Of a stretch of 64,000 bases of DNA, positions 48,335-58,475 are shown in pieces. The notes beneath the pieces were generated by a model, which searched no databases, was not told the origin of the DNA, and saw only the letters and a program-made list of their open reading frames with translations. The number at the start of each line of letters is the position of its first letter. Positions within the stretch are counted from its first letter, which is position 1. Source of the stretch: Microbacterium endophyticum (GTDB lineage: Bacteria; Actinomycetota; Actinomycetes; Actinomycetales; Microbacteriaceae). The stretch is from the NCBI RefSeq assembly GCF_011047135.1, contig NZ_CP049255.1:620001-684000 (forward strand), given 5' to 3'. The position numbers and the translations under genes are program-made.

Positions 48335-48365
48335 AAGCACCAATCACACAGAAAGAGACAGTGCA

Positions 48366-50048
48366 ATGACATCGACGTCAACCGCAGCGCCCGCATCAGG
48401 CGGCAAGCGGGCGCAAGTTGCAGTACAGCGATTCGGCACATTCCTATCGGGCATGATCATGCCCAATATTGCCGCTTTCATCGCGTGGGGCTTCATCACG
48501 ATGCTCTTCATCGCCGCCGGATGGCTGGGCCAGTGGTACCCCGTCGCCGATATGTTGGGCGGGTTCGGCGATGCCGGCCAAATTGGCTGGCAGGGCGCTC
48601 TGACGACCCTCGCACAGGCTGAAGACGGCACCACGTTCCAGCAGTACGTCGGCCTCGTGTCACCGATGGTGACATACCTACTGCCTTTGCTGATTGCAAA
48701 CACCGCCGGTCGCATGATCTATGGCGAACGAGGTGGCGTTGTCGCAACCATCGCCGTCATGGGTGTCATTGTTGGTACCGACATCCCGATGTTCCTCGGC
48801 GCCATGATCATGGGCCCGATCGCAGCGTGGCTGACCAAGCAGATGGACAAGCTCTGGGACGGTAAGTTGAAGCCCGGCTTCGAGATGCTGGTCAACAACT
48901 TCTCCGCTGGCATCCTGGGCATGATTCTCGCGATCATCGGGTTCTTTGTCTTCGGTCCCGTCATGGTTGGCATCAGCACCGTCCTCGGTGCAGCCGTGGG
49001 ATGGCTCGTTGACCTGAACCTGCTGCCGCTCGTTTCGATCATCGTCGAGCCGGCCAAGGTGCTCTTCCTCAACAACGCGATCAACCACGGAGTCTTCACG
49101 CCGCTTGGTATCGAGCAGGCTGCAGAGACCGGTAAATCGATCCTCTTCCTCATCGAAGCGAACCCTGGTCCGGGTCTCGGTCTGCTCCTCGCGTTCACCT
49201 TCTTCGGTATCGGCGCGGCCAAGGCCTCGGCTCCTGGTGCGATCATCATCCAGTTCTTCGGTGGCATCCACGAGATCTACTTCCCGTATGCGCTCAGCAA
49301 GCCGATGACGATCCTCGCTCTCATCGCTGGTGGCGCAACCGGTGTTGCGACAAACATGCTGCTCAATGGCGGTCTTGCCTTCCCCGCAGCTCCCGGCAGC
49401 ATCATCGCGATCACGGCAGCCGCGGCCGGGCCCGCAGCTGGCGGCATCGGCAACCTTCTGGTGGTCTACCTGTCGGTCGCACTCGCCGCACTCGTCACCT
49501 TCCTCATCGCCGGAATCATCTTGCGCTCGACACGCAAGCGCGACCTCGAGGCTGGCCTTACCGGCGACCTCAGCGCAGCAATCGCGCAAACCGAAGCCAA
49601 CAAGGGCAAGGAATCTGCGGCCCTCGCTGGTCTTCGTGCAAGCTCGGCCGCTGATGGCGCCGTCGAGCGGAACGCTGAAGCGGCGTACGACGAAGCCGAG
49701 TCCGCACGGTCGACAGACGGCGGGCTCACCGGTGGTGTTCTCGAAACAACACGCATCAACAACATCGTGTTCGCCTGTGACGCCGGTATGGGGTCGTCAG
49801 CGATGGGTGCCAGCGTGCTGCGGAACAAGATCAAGAAGGCCGGCATCGAAGGTGTGACGGTGACCAATAAGGCCATCGCGAACCTCGACGAGTCGGCTGA
49901 TCTGGTGATCACGCAGAACCAGCTCACTGACCGGGCACGCCAAAAGACGCCGAACGCGACACACGTTTCGGTAGACAACTTCATGAACTCGCCGCGGTAC
50001 GAAGAGGTCGTAGACCTCGTTCGCGCTCAGCACCAGGATGGTGCGTAG
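48366..50048 (+). CDS. mtlA: PTS mannitol transporter EIICB
   Basis: The protein has about 560 residues. It imports and phosphorylates mannitol. The EIIC part (20-385) has several helices, with FGTFLSGMIMPNIAAFIAWG, NNAINHGVFTPLGIEQA and FFGGIHEIYFPYAL; the GGIHEIYFPY block carries the conserved substrate-site Glu. A charged linker leads to the EIIB(Mtl) domain at about 460-560, with the phosphocysteine in VFACDAGMGSSAMG. There is no fused EIIA; it is encoded separately by the next gene. The ATG 48366 has AAAGAGA upstream. The gene starts 31 bp after ptsI. Confidence 0.95.
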   Translation: MTSTSTAAPASGGKRAQVAVQRFGTFLSGMIMPNIAAFIAWGFITMLFIAAGWLGQWYPVADMLGGFGDAGQIGWQGALTTLAQAEDGTTFQQYVGLVSPMVTYLLPLLIANTAGRMIYGERGGVVATIAVMGVIVGTDIPMFLGAMIMGPIAAWLTKQMDKLWDGKLKPGFEMLVNNFSAGILGMILAIIGFFVFGPVMVGISTVLGAAVGWLVDLNLLPLVSIIVEPAKVLFLNNAINHGVFTPLGIEQAAETGKSILFLIEANPGPGLGLLLAFTFFGIGAAKASAPGAIIIQFFGGIHEIYFPYALSKPMTILALIAGGATGVATNMLLNGGLAFPAAPGSIIAITAAAAGPAAGGIGNLLVVYLSVALAALVTFLIAGIILRSTRKRDLEAGLTGDLSAAIAQTEANKGKESAALAGLRASSAADGAVERNAEAAYDEAESARSTDGGLTGGVLETTRINNIVFACDAGMGSSAMGASVLRNKIKKAGIEGVTVTNKAIANLDESADLVITQNQLTDRARQKTPNATHVSVDNFMNSPRYEEVVDLVRAQHQDGA

Positions 50049-50061
50049 GCATAAGCATGAA

Positions 50062-50095
50062 TGCGGGGTCACGGCTAAGCGAGCGTGGCCCCGCA
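50062..50095 (+). terminator. Hairpin between mtlA and mtlF (attenuator or stabiliser)
   Basis: TGCGGGGTCACG and CGTGGCCCCGCA make a 12-bp stem with one T-G pair and a 10-base loop in the 85-bp mtlA-mtlF gap. There is no T-run after it, so it more likely reduces read-through or protects mtlA mRNA than terminates fully. The mtlF gene lies 38 bases beyond. Confidence 0.6.
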
Positions 50096-50133
50096 GCTTG
50101 GGCTGCGGCATCCGTAACTAGAAAGGCTGAATC

Positions 50134-50571
50134 ATGGCACGTGACGTGCTCGCAATTGGACAGGTTCGCATTCACTCCGGAGGCGCATCGCGCGAAGAGG
50201 CGATGAAGGAGGCCGCCGACATTCTCGAGTCCGTCGGCGCCGTCACTGGCGCCTACTTCGACGCGATGCAGCAGCGTGAGCAAACTGTCTCGACCTACAT
50301 GGGCAACGAACTCGCAATCCCCCACGGAACGAACGAGACAAAAGAGGCCATTCTCGAGTCGGCACTATCTGTCGTCCGCTACGACGGCGGAGTGGATTGG
50401 GGCGGGGAGACCGTGACGTTCGTCATCGGCATCGCCGGCAAGGGCGATGAACACCTCGAGATCCTCTCCCAGATCGCGCTTCTCTTCTCTGACGATGACG
50501 AGGTGGCCGCGCTCAAGGCCGCCTCCACCCAGGAAGAGCTGTACGCGCTGGTCTCTGCCGCGGGCGTGTGA
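50134..50571 (+). CDS. mtlF: PTS mannitol EIIA component
   Basis: This protein of 145 residues takes phosphate from HPr and gives it to the EIIB domain of MtlA. The active His 64 lies in [15 protein letters not shown], the mannitol/fructose EIIA pattern, followed by [18 protein letters not shown] and the C-terminal helix. mtlD begins 5 bp after the stop. Confidence 0.95.
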   Translation: MARDVLAIGQVRIHSGGASREEAMKEAADILESVGAVTGAYFDAMQQREQTVSTYMGNELAIPHGTNETKEAILESALSVVRYDGGVDWGGETVTFVIGIAGKGDEHLEILSQIALLFSDDDEVAALKAASTQEELYALVSAAGV

Positions 50572-50576
50572 GCGCT

Positions 50577-51728
50577 ATGAAGGCGGTTCATTTCGGCGCA
50601 GGCAACATCGGTCGAGGTTTCGTAGGTCTGCTTCTGCATGAGGGTGGATACGAGCTCGTATTCTCTGATGTGGCCGCTCCCCTTGTCGACGCGATCAACG
50701 CCGTCAACGAATACACGGTCCACGAGGTAGGTGCCGGCGGCGTCGACAAAACTGTCACCGGGTTTCGCGCAATCAACAGCGCCGAGCACCCCGACGAGGT
50801 CGCGGCCGAAATCGCCACGGCCGATGTCGTCACAACAGCTGTAGGCCCGACGATCCTTCGATTCGTCGCGCCGCTGCTCGTGCAGGGGCTTCGCGAACGC
50901 GATGCGAAGCTTTTGCCGCTCCAGGTCATGGCGTGTGAAAACGCGATCAACGCAACCGACGTCCTCGAATCTCTCGTGTGGGATGCCGCTGGCACCGACG
51001 CGGCAGGACTCGCCGAGCGCGTGGTGTTTGCCAATACCGCTGTGGACCGCATCGTTCCGGGGCAACCAGAGGGCGCCGGTGTCGATGTCACCGTGGAGCC
51101 GTTCTTCGAGTGGGCGATCGAACGCCCGGCGTTTGGCGACAACCCGCCGAACATCCCCGGCGCGCACTTCGTCGACGACCTCGCACCGTACATCGAGCGA
51201 AAGCTGTTCACCGTCAACACGGGGCACGCGACGACAGCGTATTTCGGCGCACAGGCAGGTATCGAGAAGATCTCGGATGCCCTCGCCGACCCCACCATCG
51301 GGGCACGCGTGGAGGCAGTCCTCGAGGAAACTTCGGCTCTGCTCGTTGCGAAACACGAGCTCGACCCCGAAGACCTCGCGGGATACCGCGCGCGAATCAT
51401 TGACAGGTTCCGCAACCCAGCGCTGCCTGACACAGTTTGGCGGGTGGGACGACAGCCGTTGCGAAAGCTCTCTCGACACGAGCGCTTCATCGGTCCAGCC
51501 TCGCAAGCGATCGAACGAGGGCTTCCAGTTGACGCCCTCGTGGCGGCTGTGGCCGCGGCCCTGTCGTTCGACGACGATCAGGATGCCCAATCGGTCGAGA
51601 TGCAGCAGCTTCTCGCCGACAACGACGCGGACGCGTTCACCGAGTCCGTCACGAGCCTTGACCCGGGGCATCCGCTCTTCGCCCGCGTGCGAGCCGTGGT
51701 CGCCGCACACCAGGAGTCCCAGCCCTAA
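50577..51728 (+). CDS. mtlD: Mannitol-1-phosphate 5-dehydrogenase
   Basis: The enzyme oxidises mannitol-1-phosphate to fructose-6-phosphate with NAD. It has about 383 residues. The start [17 protein letters not shown] is the family NAD signature. [22 protein letters not shown] and TVEPFFEW are further family blocks, and the active-site region has [16 protein letters not shown], containing the conserved Lys and His. ATG 50577 gives the canonical N-terminus; GTG 50568 overlapping the mtlF stop is possible. A GC-rich hairpin follows, ending the operon. Confidence 0.96.
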   Translation: MKAVHFGAGNIGRGFVGLLLHEGGYELVFSDVAAPLVDAINAVNEYTVHEVGAGGVDKTVTGFRAINSAEHPDEVAAEIATADVVTTAVGPTILRFVAPLLVQGLRERDAKLLPLQVMACENAINATDVLESLVWDAAGTDAAGLAERVVFANTAVDRIVPGQPEGAGVDVTVEPFFEWAIERPAFGDNPPNIPGAHFVDDLAPYIERKLFTVNTGHATTAYFGAQAGIEKISDALADPTIGARVEAVLEETSALLVAKHELDPEDLAGYRARIIDRFRNPALPDTVWRVGRQPLRKLSRHERFIGPASQAIERGLPVDALVAAVAAALSFDDDQDAQSVEMQQLLADNDADAFTESVTSLDPGHPLFARVRAVVAAHQESQP

Positions 51729-51738
51729 CCCACACGGC

Positions 51739-51758
51739 GGCACCCCCTGCGGGGCGCC
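51739..51758 (+). terminator. Probable terminator hairpin after mtlD
   Basis: GGCACCCC and GGGGCGCC pair with one mismatch around a CTGC loop, 10 bases after the mtlD stop. More GC-rich inverted sequence follows. A T-rich tail is lacking, as is common in high-GC actinobacteria. Confidence 0.5.
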
Positions 51759-51784
51759 CCGTGCGCGGCACCCCGTCTCCCGCA

Positions 51785-51842
51785 CCCATGTCTCACTTAT
51801 TCACGCTCAGCGAACGCTCGGGCTGAATATGTGAGACATGGG
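51785..51842. repeat. Long inverted repeat containing one copy of a 21-bp element
   Basis: The arms CCCATGTCTCAC (51785-51796) and GTGAGACATGGG (51831-51842) pair perfectly. After one mismatch TATTCA and TGAATA continue the stem, for 19-position arms, with a partly paired apex at 51806-51821. The right arm (51822-51842) recurs at 52891-52911 beyond the DUF559 gene with one change. Confidence 0.85.
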
Positions 51843-51861
51843 GTAGGGGCGGAGGGCGAAC

Positions 51862-52755
51862 TCAGCCGCGCCAGCCGGCACGGCGAAGGGCCGTGCGCAC
51901 CTTTTCGACAGCGGGCGCAGCGCCGTCACGCATGTGGTGATGAAGGATGCGGACTAGGTCCCAGCCTTCACTCCGCACATCGTCCCAGCGGTCGGCATCG
52001 CGGGCAAACTGGACCGAATCCTCCGCGTGCTGACGCCCGTCGTACTCGACGGCAACTCGATACTGTGGATACGCGCCATCGAGGCGGGCAACAAATCGTC
52101 CCGTGCCGTCGAATATCTCGAGATTGAGAATTGGCTCCGGAAGTCCAGCTCGGACGATTGCGAGCCGCAGTCGGGTTTCTTGAGGAGACTCGGATCCTTC
52201 ACGAATGTCACCGCAAACAGCATCGAGCCGATTCCCTCGCATTCGCGATGCTTCACGTTGCAACTCATCGACCGACACAAGGCGCCGGTGCGGCGAAACG
52301 AGAAAGTCGGCCGCCGCGACCAGGTCGTCAGCTCGCCAAATCCGCGAAGCCTGTACCCAGGCGCGCACCGGATCTTCCACCGGGATGCCGTGCACCTCGC
52401 GTGTGAGCGGCATCCGCGTCTGCAGTCGGTGCCTCACGACGCCAGGAGTGCGCGGTGGGTACGACGGTCGGTGCACGGCGACGTGCACGCATGGCTGCCA
52501 GCCTCGAGGCGTCGGGGCTCCGTAGAGGGCGAGCGCGGTCTCAGAACTGAAGAATTGGCCCGCGCGTAACCGTGGCGCCAGCTGGGTACACAGCAGCAAC
52601 AGTGCGTCGGGCACGGAGACGACGGCATCCGCCTGATCATGAGCCAGCGTACGAACGCCATGGAATGGGCGGGCAAACCTGGGACCGAAGAGTGCGCCTC
52701 GACCGATTCCGCCCTCAAGGCCTTGGCGGTAGGAAAAGGGTTGGGAAGTATCCAC
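51862..52755 (-). CDS. DUF559-type endonuclease-like protein
   Basis: The protein has 297 residues and a GTG start (an in-frame TGA lies two codons upstream, so it cannot begin earlier). The N-terminal half resembles actinobacterial DUF559 proteins with an AbiEi-like region (ALYGAPTPRG, VHVAVHRPSYPP). The C-terminal 100 residues form a PD-(D/E)xK/Vsr-like fold with SPQETRLRLAIVRAGLP, VARLDGAYP and VAVEYDGRQH (Glu, Asp and Glu-x-Asp catalytic candidates), then RDADRWDDVRSEGWDLVRI. Members are widespread in Microbacteriaceae with unknown role. It is flanked by related repeats, which suggests that it was gained as a cassette. Confidence 0.78.
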   Translation of the reverse strand: MDTSQPFSYRQGLEGGIGRGALFGPRFARPFHGVRTLAHDQADAVVSVPDALLLLCTQLAPRLRAGQFFSSETALALYGAPTPRGWQPCVHVAVHRPSYPPRTPGVVRHRLQTRMPLTREVHGIPVEDPVRAWVQASRIWRADDLVAAADFLVSPHRRLVSVDELQREASRMRGNRLDAVCGDIREGSESPQETRLRLAIVRAGLPEPILNLEIFDGTGRFVARLDGAYPQYRVAVEYDGRQHAEDSVQFARDADRWDDVRSEGWDLVRILHHHMRDGAAPAVEKVRTALRRAGWRG

Positions 52756-52890
52756 GGCTCAACCAAACCGAACGGCTTGCGAGCACGCGGCATCCGATCA
52801 CACTTTGTGGATATCGCGCCTCACGACGCCCTTGTGCAGCGCCACCCACCCCACAAAGGTCTCAGTTGTGCAGGTTTTTCGCCCGGGAAA

Positions 52891-52911
52891 GCTGAATAGG
52901 TGAGACATGGG
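52891..52911 (+). repeat. Second copy of the 21-bp element flanking the DUF559 gene
   Basis: GCTGAATAGGTGAGACATGG plus G differs by one base (T to G at position 9) from the sequence at 51822-51842. Both copies read in the same direction on the plus strand and bracket the DUF559 gene, about 1.05 kb apart. Confidence 0.85.
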
Positions 52912-52988
52912 TGCGGATGGGGGCACAACTCGGCGGTACCGGCAGAGAGCGATAGGAGCGGTACTGCGCGGCAGGGGTGACGGAGGGC

Positions 52989-54104
52989 TTAGCGCTCGAA
53001 GCCCTCCGCGATGAGCTCGATGAGCTCTTCACGCTCTTCGACAGGCAAGAAGGCAGCGGCAGCCGCATTGAGCTGAAATGCTTGAAGATCATCGAGGTCG
53101 TAGTCGAAAGTCTGCGCCAGCAACACGAGCTCGCGCGTGAGTGACGTGCGGCTCATGGTGCGATTATCCACGTTGACCGTAACCGAGAACCCGAGCTGGT
53201 ACAAAAGGTCGAACGGGTGATCCTCCAGCTGGGTCCCCCATGCCGAGATCGCTCCCGTTTGGAGGTTCGATGAGGGCGAGAGCTCAAGCGGAATCTCGCG
53301 GTCACGCACCCATCGAGCCACGTCACCGAACTGAACCGTGACCTCTTCGCCCGCACGCGAGACGACATCGAGATCCTCCGCGATGCGGACACCATGTCCG
53401 AGCCGCACGGCACGCCCGTCGATAAGGGCCGAGCGAATCGACTCGAGTCCGGCCGCTTCACCAGCGTGCACCGTCACGGGGAAGAAATTTTCTGCGAGGT
53501 AGTCGAACGCCTCGCGATGACGCGAAGGCAGGTAGCCGTCCTCAGCGCCGGCGATGTCGAACCCGACGACGCCAGAATCGCGGAATGCGACGGCGAGATG
53601 TGCGATCTCAAGCGAGCGGTCGGTGTGACGCATCGCGGTCAGAATCTGACCAACGCGGATGTCGTGACCAGCATCCTCGGCCGCGTCTTCGCCTTCCTCG
53701 ATGCCTTCTTGTACGGCTTCGACCACTTCTTCGAGACTCATTCCACCGGCAAGATGCTGCTCGGGAGCCCACCTGACTTCGCCGTAGATCACGCCATCGT
53801 CGGCGAGATCCTCGACGAACTCCCGCGCGATGCGTGTCAGCGCCTCCGGGGTCTGCATGACAGCGACCGTCAGATCGAACGTCTTCAGGTATTCAGGGAG
53901 GGAACCCGAATCGCACGCGTCGGCAAACCAATCGGAAAGTGCATCGCCGTTGTCTTCTGGAAGTTCAACACCGGCGTCTTCTGCGAGTTCCACGATCGTG
54001 TCGGGGCGCACAGCACCGTCGAGGTGGTCGTGCAGCGACACCTTGGGAAGGCCCCGCACCGAAAGTCCTTGGACTCGGGCATCACCGTACTGATCGATGG
54101 GCAT
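52989..54104 (-). CDS. add: Adenosine deaminase
   Basis: This zinc enzyme converts (deoxy)adenosine to (deoxy)inosine. It has 371 residues. The metal motif SLHDHLDGAVRP gives HxH; VTVHAGEAAG gives the third His and the catalytic Glu; RLGHGVRI and ELSPSSNLQTGA follow, and VTVNVDNRTMSRT holds the metal/catalytic Asp in the variant NVDNR used by many actinobacterial enzymes. GEVRWAPEQH is also typical. It lies last in the nucleoside-salvage unit, 48 bp after deoA. Confidence 0.95.
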   Translation of the reverse strand: MPIDQYGDARVQGLSVRGLPKVSLHDHLDGAVRPDTIVELAEDAGVELPEDNGDALSDWFADACDSGSLPEYLKTFDLTVAVMQTPEALTRIAREFVEDLADDGVIYGEVRWAPEQHLAGGMSLEEVVEAVQEGIEEGEDAAEDAGHDIRVGQILTAMRHTDRSLEIAHLAVAFRDSGVVGFDIAGAEDGYLPSRHREAFDYLAENFFPVTVHAGEAAGLESIRSALIDGRAVRLGHGVRIAEDLDVVSRAGEEVTVQFGDVARWVRDREIPLELSPSSNLQTGAISAWGTQLEDHPFDLLYQLGFSVTVNVDNRTMSRTSLTRELVLLAQTFDYDLDDLQAFQLNAAAAAFLPVEEREELIELIAEGFER

Positions 54105-54152
54105 GAAAACCTCCAGGGTGATGTGAGAGGGGCGGGGATGAGGTGAGACGAA

Positions 54153-55445
54153 CTACGCCGTGATGCGTTCGAGAACGAGCGGGCTGTTCGCGGGAACTGA
54201 CCCTCCAATATCCCACGCTCCGTCCACTGCGGCCAATGCGCGTTCGAAACGCGCTCCATCATCCGCGCTCAAGGTGAACAGCGGGGATCCTTCTTCCACT
54301 GCGTCGCCGGGCTTAACATGAAGGTCGATTCCCGCAGCGTGCACGACAGGGTCTTCGGCACGGGCACGGCCAGCTCCGAGGCGCCATGCGGCGATTCCGA
54401 ATGGCAGCGCGTCCATTCTCGTGATGACACCGGAGGTTGATGCGACGACAGTGTGGGTTTCTCGAGGAGTAGGGAGAGCGGCATCCGGATCACCGCCCTG
54501 CGCCGCGATCATGGCACGCCAAGAGTCCATTGCACGCCCATCAGCGAGCGCTGCTTCGACGTCAGCATCAGGCTGACCCGCAAGTGCGAGCATTTCTCTC
54601 GCAAGCGCGATAGTTAGCTCGATGACGTCTGCAGGTCCGCCTCCGGCAAGCACTTCGACCGACTCGCGCACTTCATTAGCATTGCCAATCGCACGTCCAA
54701 GCGGCGTATTCATGTCGGTGAGAAGCGCGGTAGTCGCAACACCCGAGTCGGTACCGAGTGCGACCATGGTGCGTGCAAGTTCACGCGCCTTCTCGACGTC
54801 GCGCATGAAAGCACCGGAACCGAACTTCACATCGAGCACGAGCGCCGACGTGCCTTCAGCGATCTTTTTCGACATGATGCTGGAGGCGATCAGCGGGATC
54901 GCTTCCACCGTTCCCGTCACATCGCGCAGGGCGTAGAGACGCTTGTCGGCGGGTGCCAAGCCCGAGCCTGCGGCGCAGATTACGGCGCCCACCTCACGCA
55001 ACTGCGCTGTGAGTTCTTCGTTAGATAGTGCGGCACGCCATCCGGCAATTGACTCGAGCTTGTCGAGAGTGCCCCCCGTGTGCCCGAGACCACGTCCCGA
55101 GAGCTGAGGAACAGCAACTCCAAAGGATGCCACCAGCGGCGCAAGCGGCAGGGTGATCTTGTCTCCCACTCCCCCCGTCGAGTGCTTGTCGACGGTTGGT
55201 TTACCGAGACCGGCGAAACTCATTCGTTCCCCCGAAGCGATCATCGCCGCGGTCATGACGCGGATCTCGTCGCGGCCCATACCGTTGAGGAGCACCGCCA
55301 TGGCAAACGATGACATCTGCGCATCGGAGACGTAACCGCGGGTGAACGCATCGATCATCCACCGGAGCGCGTCTTCCGCGACGGGGCCCCCATCGCGCTT
55401 GGCGCGAATGATATCTACTGCGTCAAAGGCCTCGACTGCGCTCAC
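54153..55445 (-). CDS. deoA: Thymidine/pyrimidine nucleoside phosphorylase
   Basis: This enzyme of 430 residues splits thymidine and related pyrimidine nucleosides with phosphate. The phosphate/nucleoside motif DKHSTGGVGDKITLPLAPLV near residue 85 and SGRGLGHTGGTLDKLES near 115 are the family signature. IIRAKRDGGPV opens the protein and VLDVKFGSGAFM lies in the middle. The ATG overlaps the cdd stop by 4 bp. No activity exclusive to thymidine or uridine can be inferred from the sequence. Confidence 0.96.
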   Translation of the reverse strand: MSAVEAFDAVDIIRAKRDGGPVAEDALRWMIDAFTRGYVSDAQMSSFAMAVLLNGMGRDEIRVMTAAMIASGERMSFAGLGKPTVDKHSTGGVGDKITLPLAPLVASFGVAVPQLSGRGLGHTGGTLDKLESIAGWRAALSNEELTAQLREVGAVICAAGSGLAPADKRLYALRDVTGTVEAIPLIASSIMSKKIAEGTSALVLDVKFGSGAFMRDVEKARELARTMVALGTDSGVATTALLTDMNTPLGRAIGNANEVRESVEVLAGGGPADVIELTIALAREMLALAGQPDADVEAALADGRAMDSWRAMIAAQGGDPDAALPTPRETHTVVASTSGVITRMDALPFGIAAWRLGAGRARAEDPVVHAAGIDLHVKPGDAVEEGSPLFTLSADDGARFERALAAVDGAWDIGGSVPANSPLVLERITA

Positions 55446-55843
55446 CGCGAATACTCTTCGAGATCGCGCGGGCCGAAGGCATCCGGGAGCACCTCGTCGA
55501 TGGTGCGGATACCGGACACTGTCTCAAGCAGCATTCCCGGCAGGGCGAATTCGTTGAGCAGCTGACGGCAGCGGCCACACGGCATGATGGTCTGCTCGTC
55601 GCCGTTGACGCACACGAACGCAACCAGCTGGCCGCCACCGCTCATGTGCAGGTCTCCGACGAGCGCGCACTCGGCACACAGTCCCACGCCGTACGACGCG
55701 TTCTCGACGTTGCAGCCTGAGACGATGCGTCCATCGCTCACGAGAGCTGCGGCACCCACCTTGTAGCGCGAGTACGGCGCATAAGCACGCCGCATGGCCT
55801 CGGATGCTGCAACCCGCAGTTCATCCCAGTCGATGTCTGTCAC
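55442..55843 (-). CDS. cdd: Cytidine deaminase
   Basis: This small zinc enzyme of 133 residues converts (deoxy)cytidine to (deoxy)uridine. The metal and catalytic motifs are GCNVENASYGVGLCAECALV (Cys and the catalytic Glu) and IMPCGRCRQLLNEF (two Cys ligands), preceded by YAPYSRYKVGAAAL. It is a homotetrameric-type Cdd. It overlaps deoA by 4 bp and is 26 bp from the transporter permease gene. Confidence 0.97.
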   Translation of the reverse strand: MTDIDWDELRVAASEAMRRAYAPYSRYKVGAAALVSDGRIVSGCNVENASYGVGLCAECALVGDLHMSGGGQLVAFVCVNGDEQTIMPCGRCRQLLNEFALPGMLLETVSGIRTIDEVLPDAFGPRDLEEYSR

Positions 55844-55869
55844 GCGATCACCCTTTCACTTGGCGAGCG

Positions 55870-57164
55870 TTAGCCCTTGATGTACGGTGTTCCGGCCGCC
55901 GCAGGACCGCGCACTTTTCCGACGAGACCTGCCACCGCAAAAATGGTGATCACGTAGGGCAGCATGAGCATGAACTCGCTGGGCACCGGGGAGCCGATGA
56001 TCCCGAGCGTGTTTTGCAGGTTCGACGCGAAGCCGAACAGAAGTGCTGCAAGCGTTGCTTTGATCGGGTCCCATTGGCCAAAGATGACGGCAGCCAAGGC
56101 GATGAATCCCGCGCCGGCTGTCATCTCTTTATTGAACGCACCGACGGATCCGAGCGTGAAGAATGCGCCACCGACGCCGGCGATCGCGCCAGCAAGCGAG
56201 ACGTTCCAGAAACGGGTGCGTGCGACATTGATTCCGACGGTATCGGCCGCTTGCGGGTGTTCTCCGACTGCGCGAAGACGCAAGCCCCATCTTGTGTGGA
56301 ACAGACCGATGTACACGGCAATGACAGCGACGTACATCAGATAAACAATGATCGTCTGCCGGAAGAACATCGGGCCGATGAGCGGAATGTCTCCGAGGAT
56401 CGGAATCTCGATGCGCGCGAATCGTGGTGGCGAGTTGAGTGTTTCAGCGTTGGGAGCCAGCACTTGCGAAAACAAGAAGCTCGTCAGTCCGATGACCAGC
56501 ACGTTCAGCACGACACCGACGATCACCTGTTCCACGAAGTATTTGATGGTGAACGCCGCGAGTACGAACGACACGAGCACGCCCGCCACTCCGGCGGCTA
56601 GCAGCCCGATATAGGGGTTTCCGGTCGCGGTCGCGACCACTGCCGAAGTGAACGCACCCGCAAGCAGCTGGCCCTCGATCGCAATGTTGACAACACCGAC
56701 CCGCTCGCTCAGAACGCCACAGAGTGCACCGTAGATGAGCGGTACTGAGAGGCTGAGCGCACCGGTGAGCAAACCCGGCAATGGGATGACGTGGATAGAT
56801 GCTCCCGCCGCTGCCCACGCGAGAAATCCGGTGAGGAAGAAGACCGCGAAAATGACCATGAGCCACAGCGGTACGCGGCGTTTTTCCCGCACGAGGAGCC
56901 CCGAGATTGCCGTGATGAGAGCAAGAACGACGACAACGATGATGCCCGTGACCAGGCCGTTCAGTGTGATCGACGGCAGCTGAACGATGTCAGCGGTGTC
57001 AGAGATGCGAAATACGGCTTCGCCGTCTGTTCCGGCAAGGATGAAGAGTACGAAGGCAAGGACCGTGATCGCGGCGAATGCAATCGGCGCCTTCCAACTC
57101 ACAACGATCGTCGTGGCGAGACGATTCTTCGATGAGGGATTCTCTCGTTCTGCGGTGATGGTCG

Positions 57165-57168
<4 letters not shown>
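55870..57168 (-). CDS. Nucleoside ABC transporter permease (NupQ/YufQ type)
   Basis: This inner-membrane protein of 432 residues has about ten helices of the branched-chain amino acid/ribose permease fold (BPD_transp_2). Characteristic are VGVVNIAIEGQLLAGA, GLRLRAVGEHPQAADTVGINV and GGAFFTLGSVGAFNKEM, including the cytoplasmic EHPxAAxxxGI coupling loop. It forms the channel with the preceding permease. A gene overlap of 4 bp links the two. The gene context assigns nucleosides as substrates. Confidence 0.9.

Positions 57169-58471
<1,303 letters not shown>

Positions 58472-58475
<4 letters not shown>

Noticed and set aside
48018..48365. 116-codon in-frame extension of mtlA back into ptsI
   Set aside because: It overlaps the coding end of ptsI and has no homology to the EIICB N-terminus. 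ATG 48366 gives the family start with a ribosome-binding site.
50379..51785. 468-codon minus-strand frame opposite mtlD
   Set aside because: It overlaps mtlF and mtlD, both certain genes, and shows no domain.
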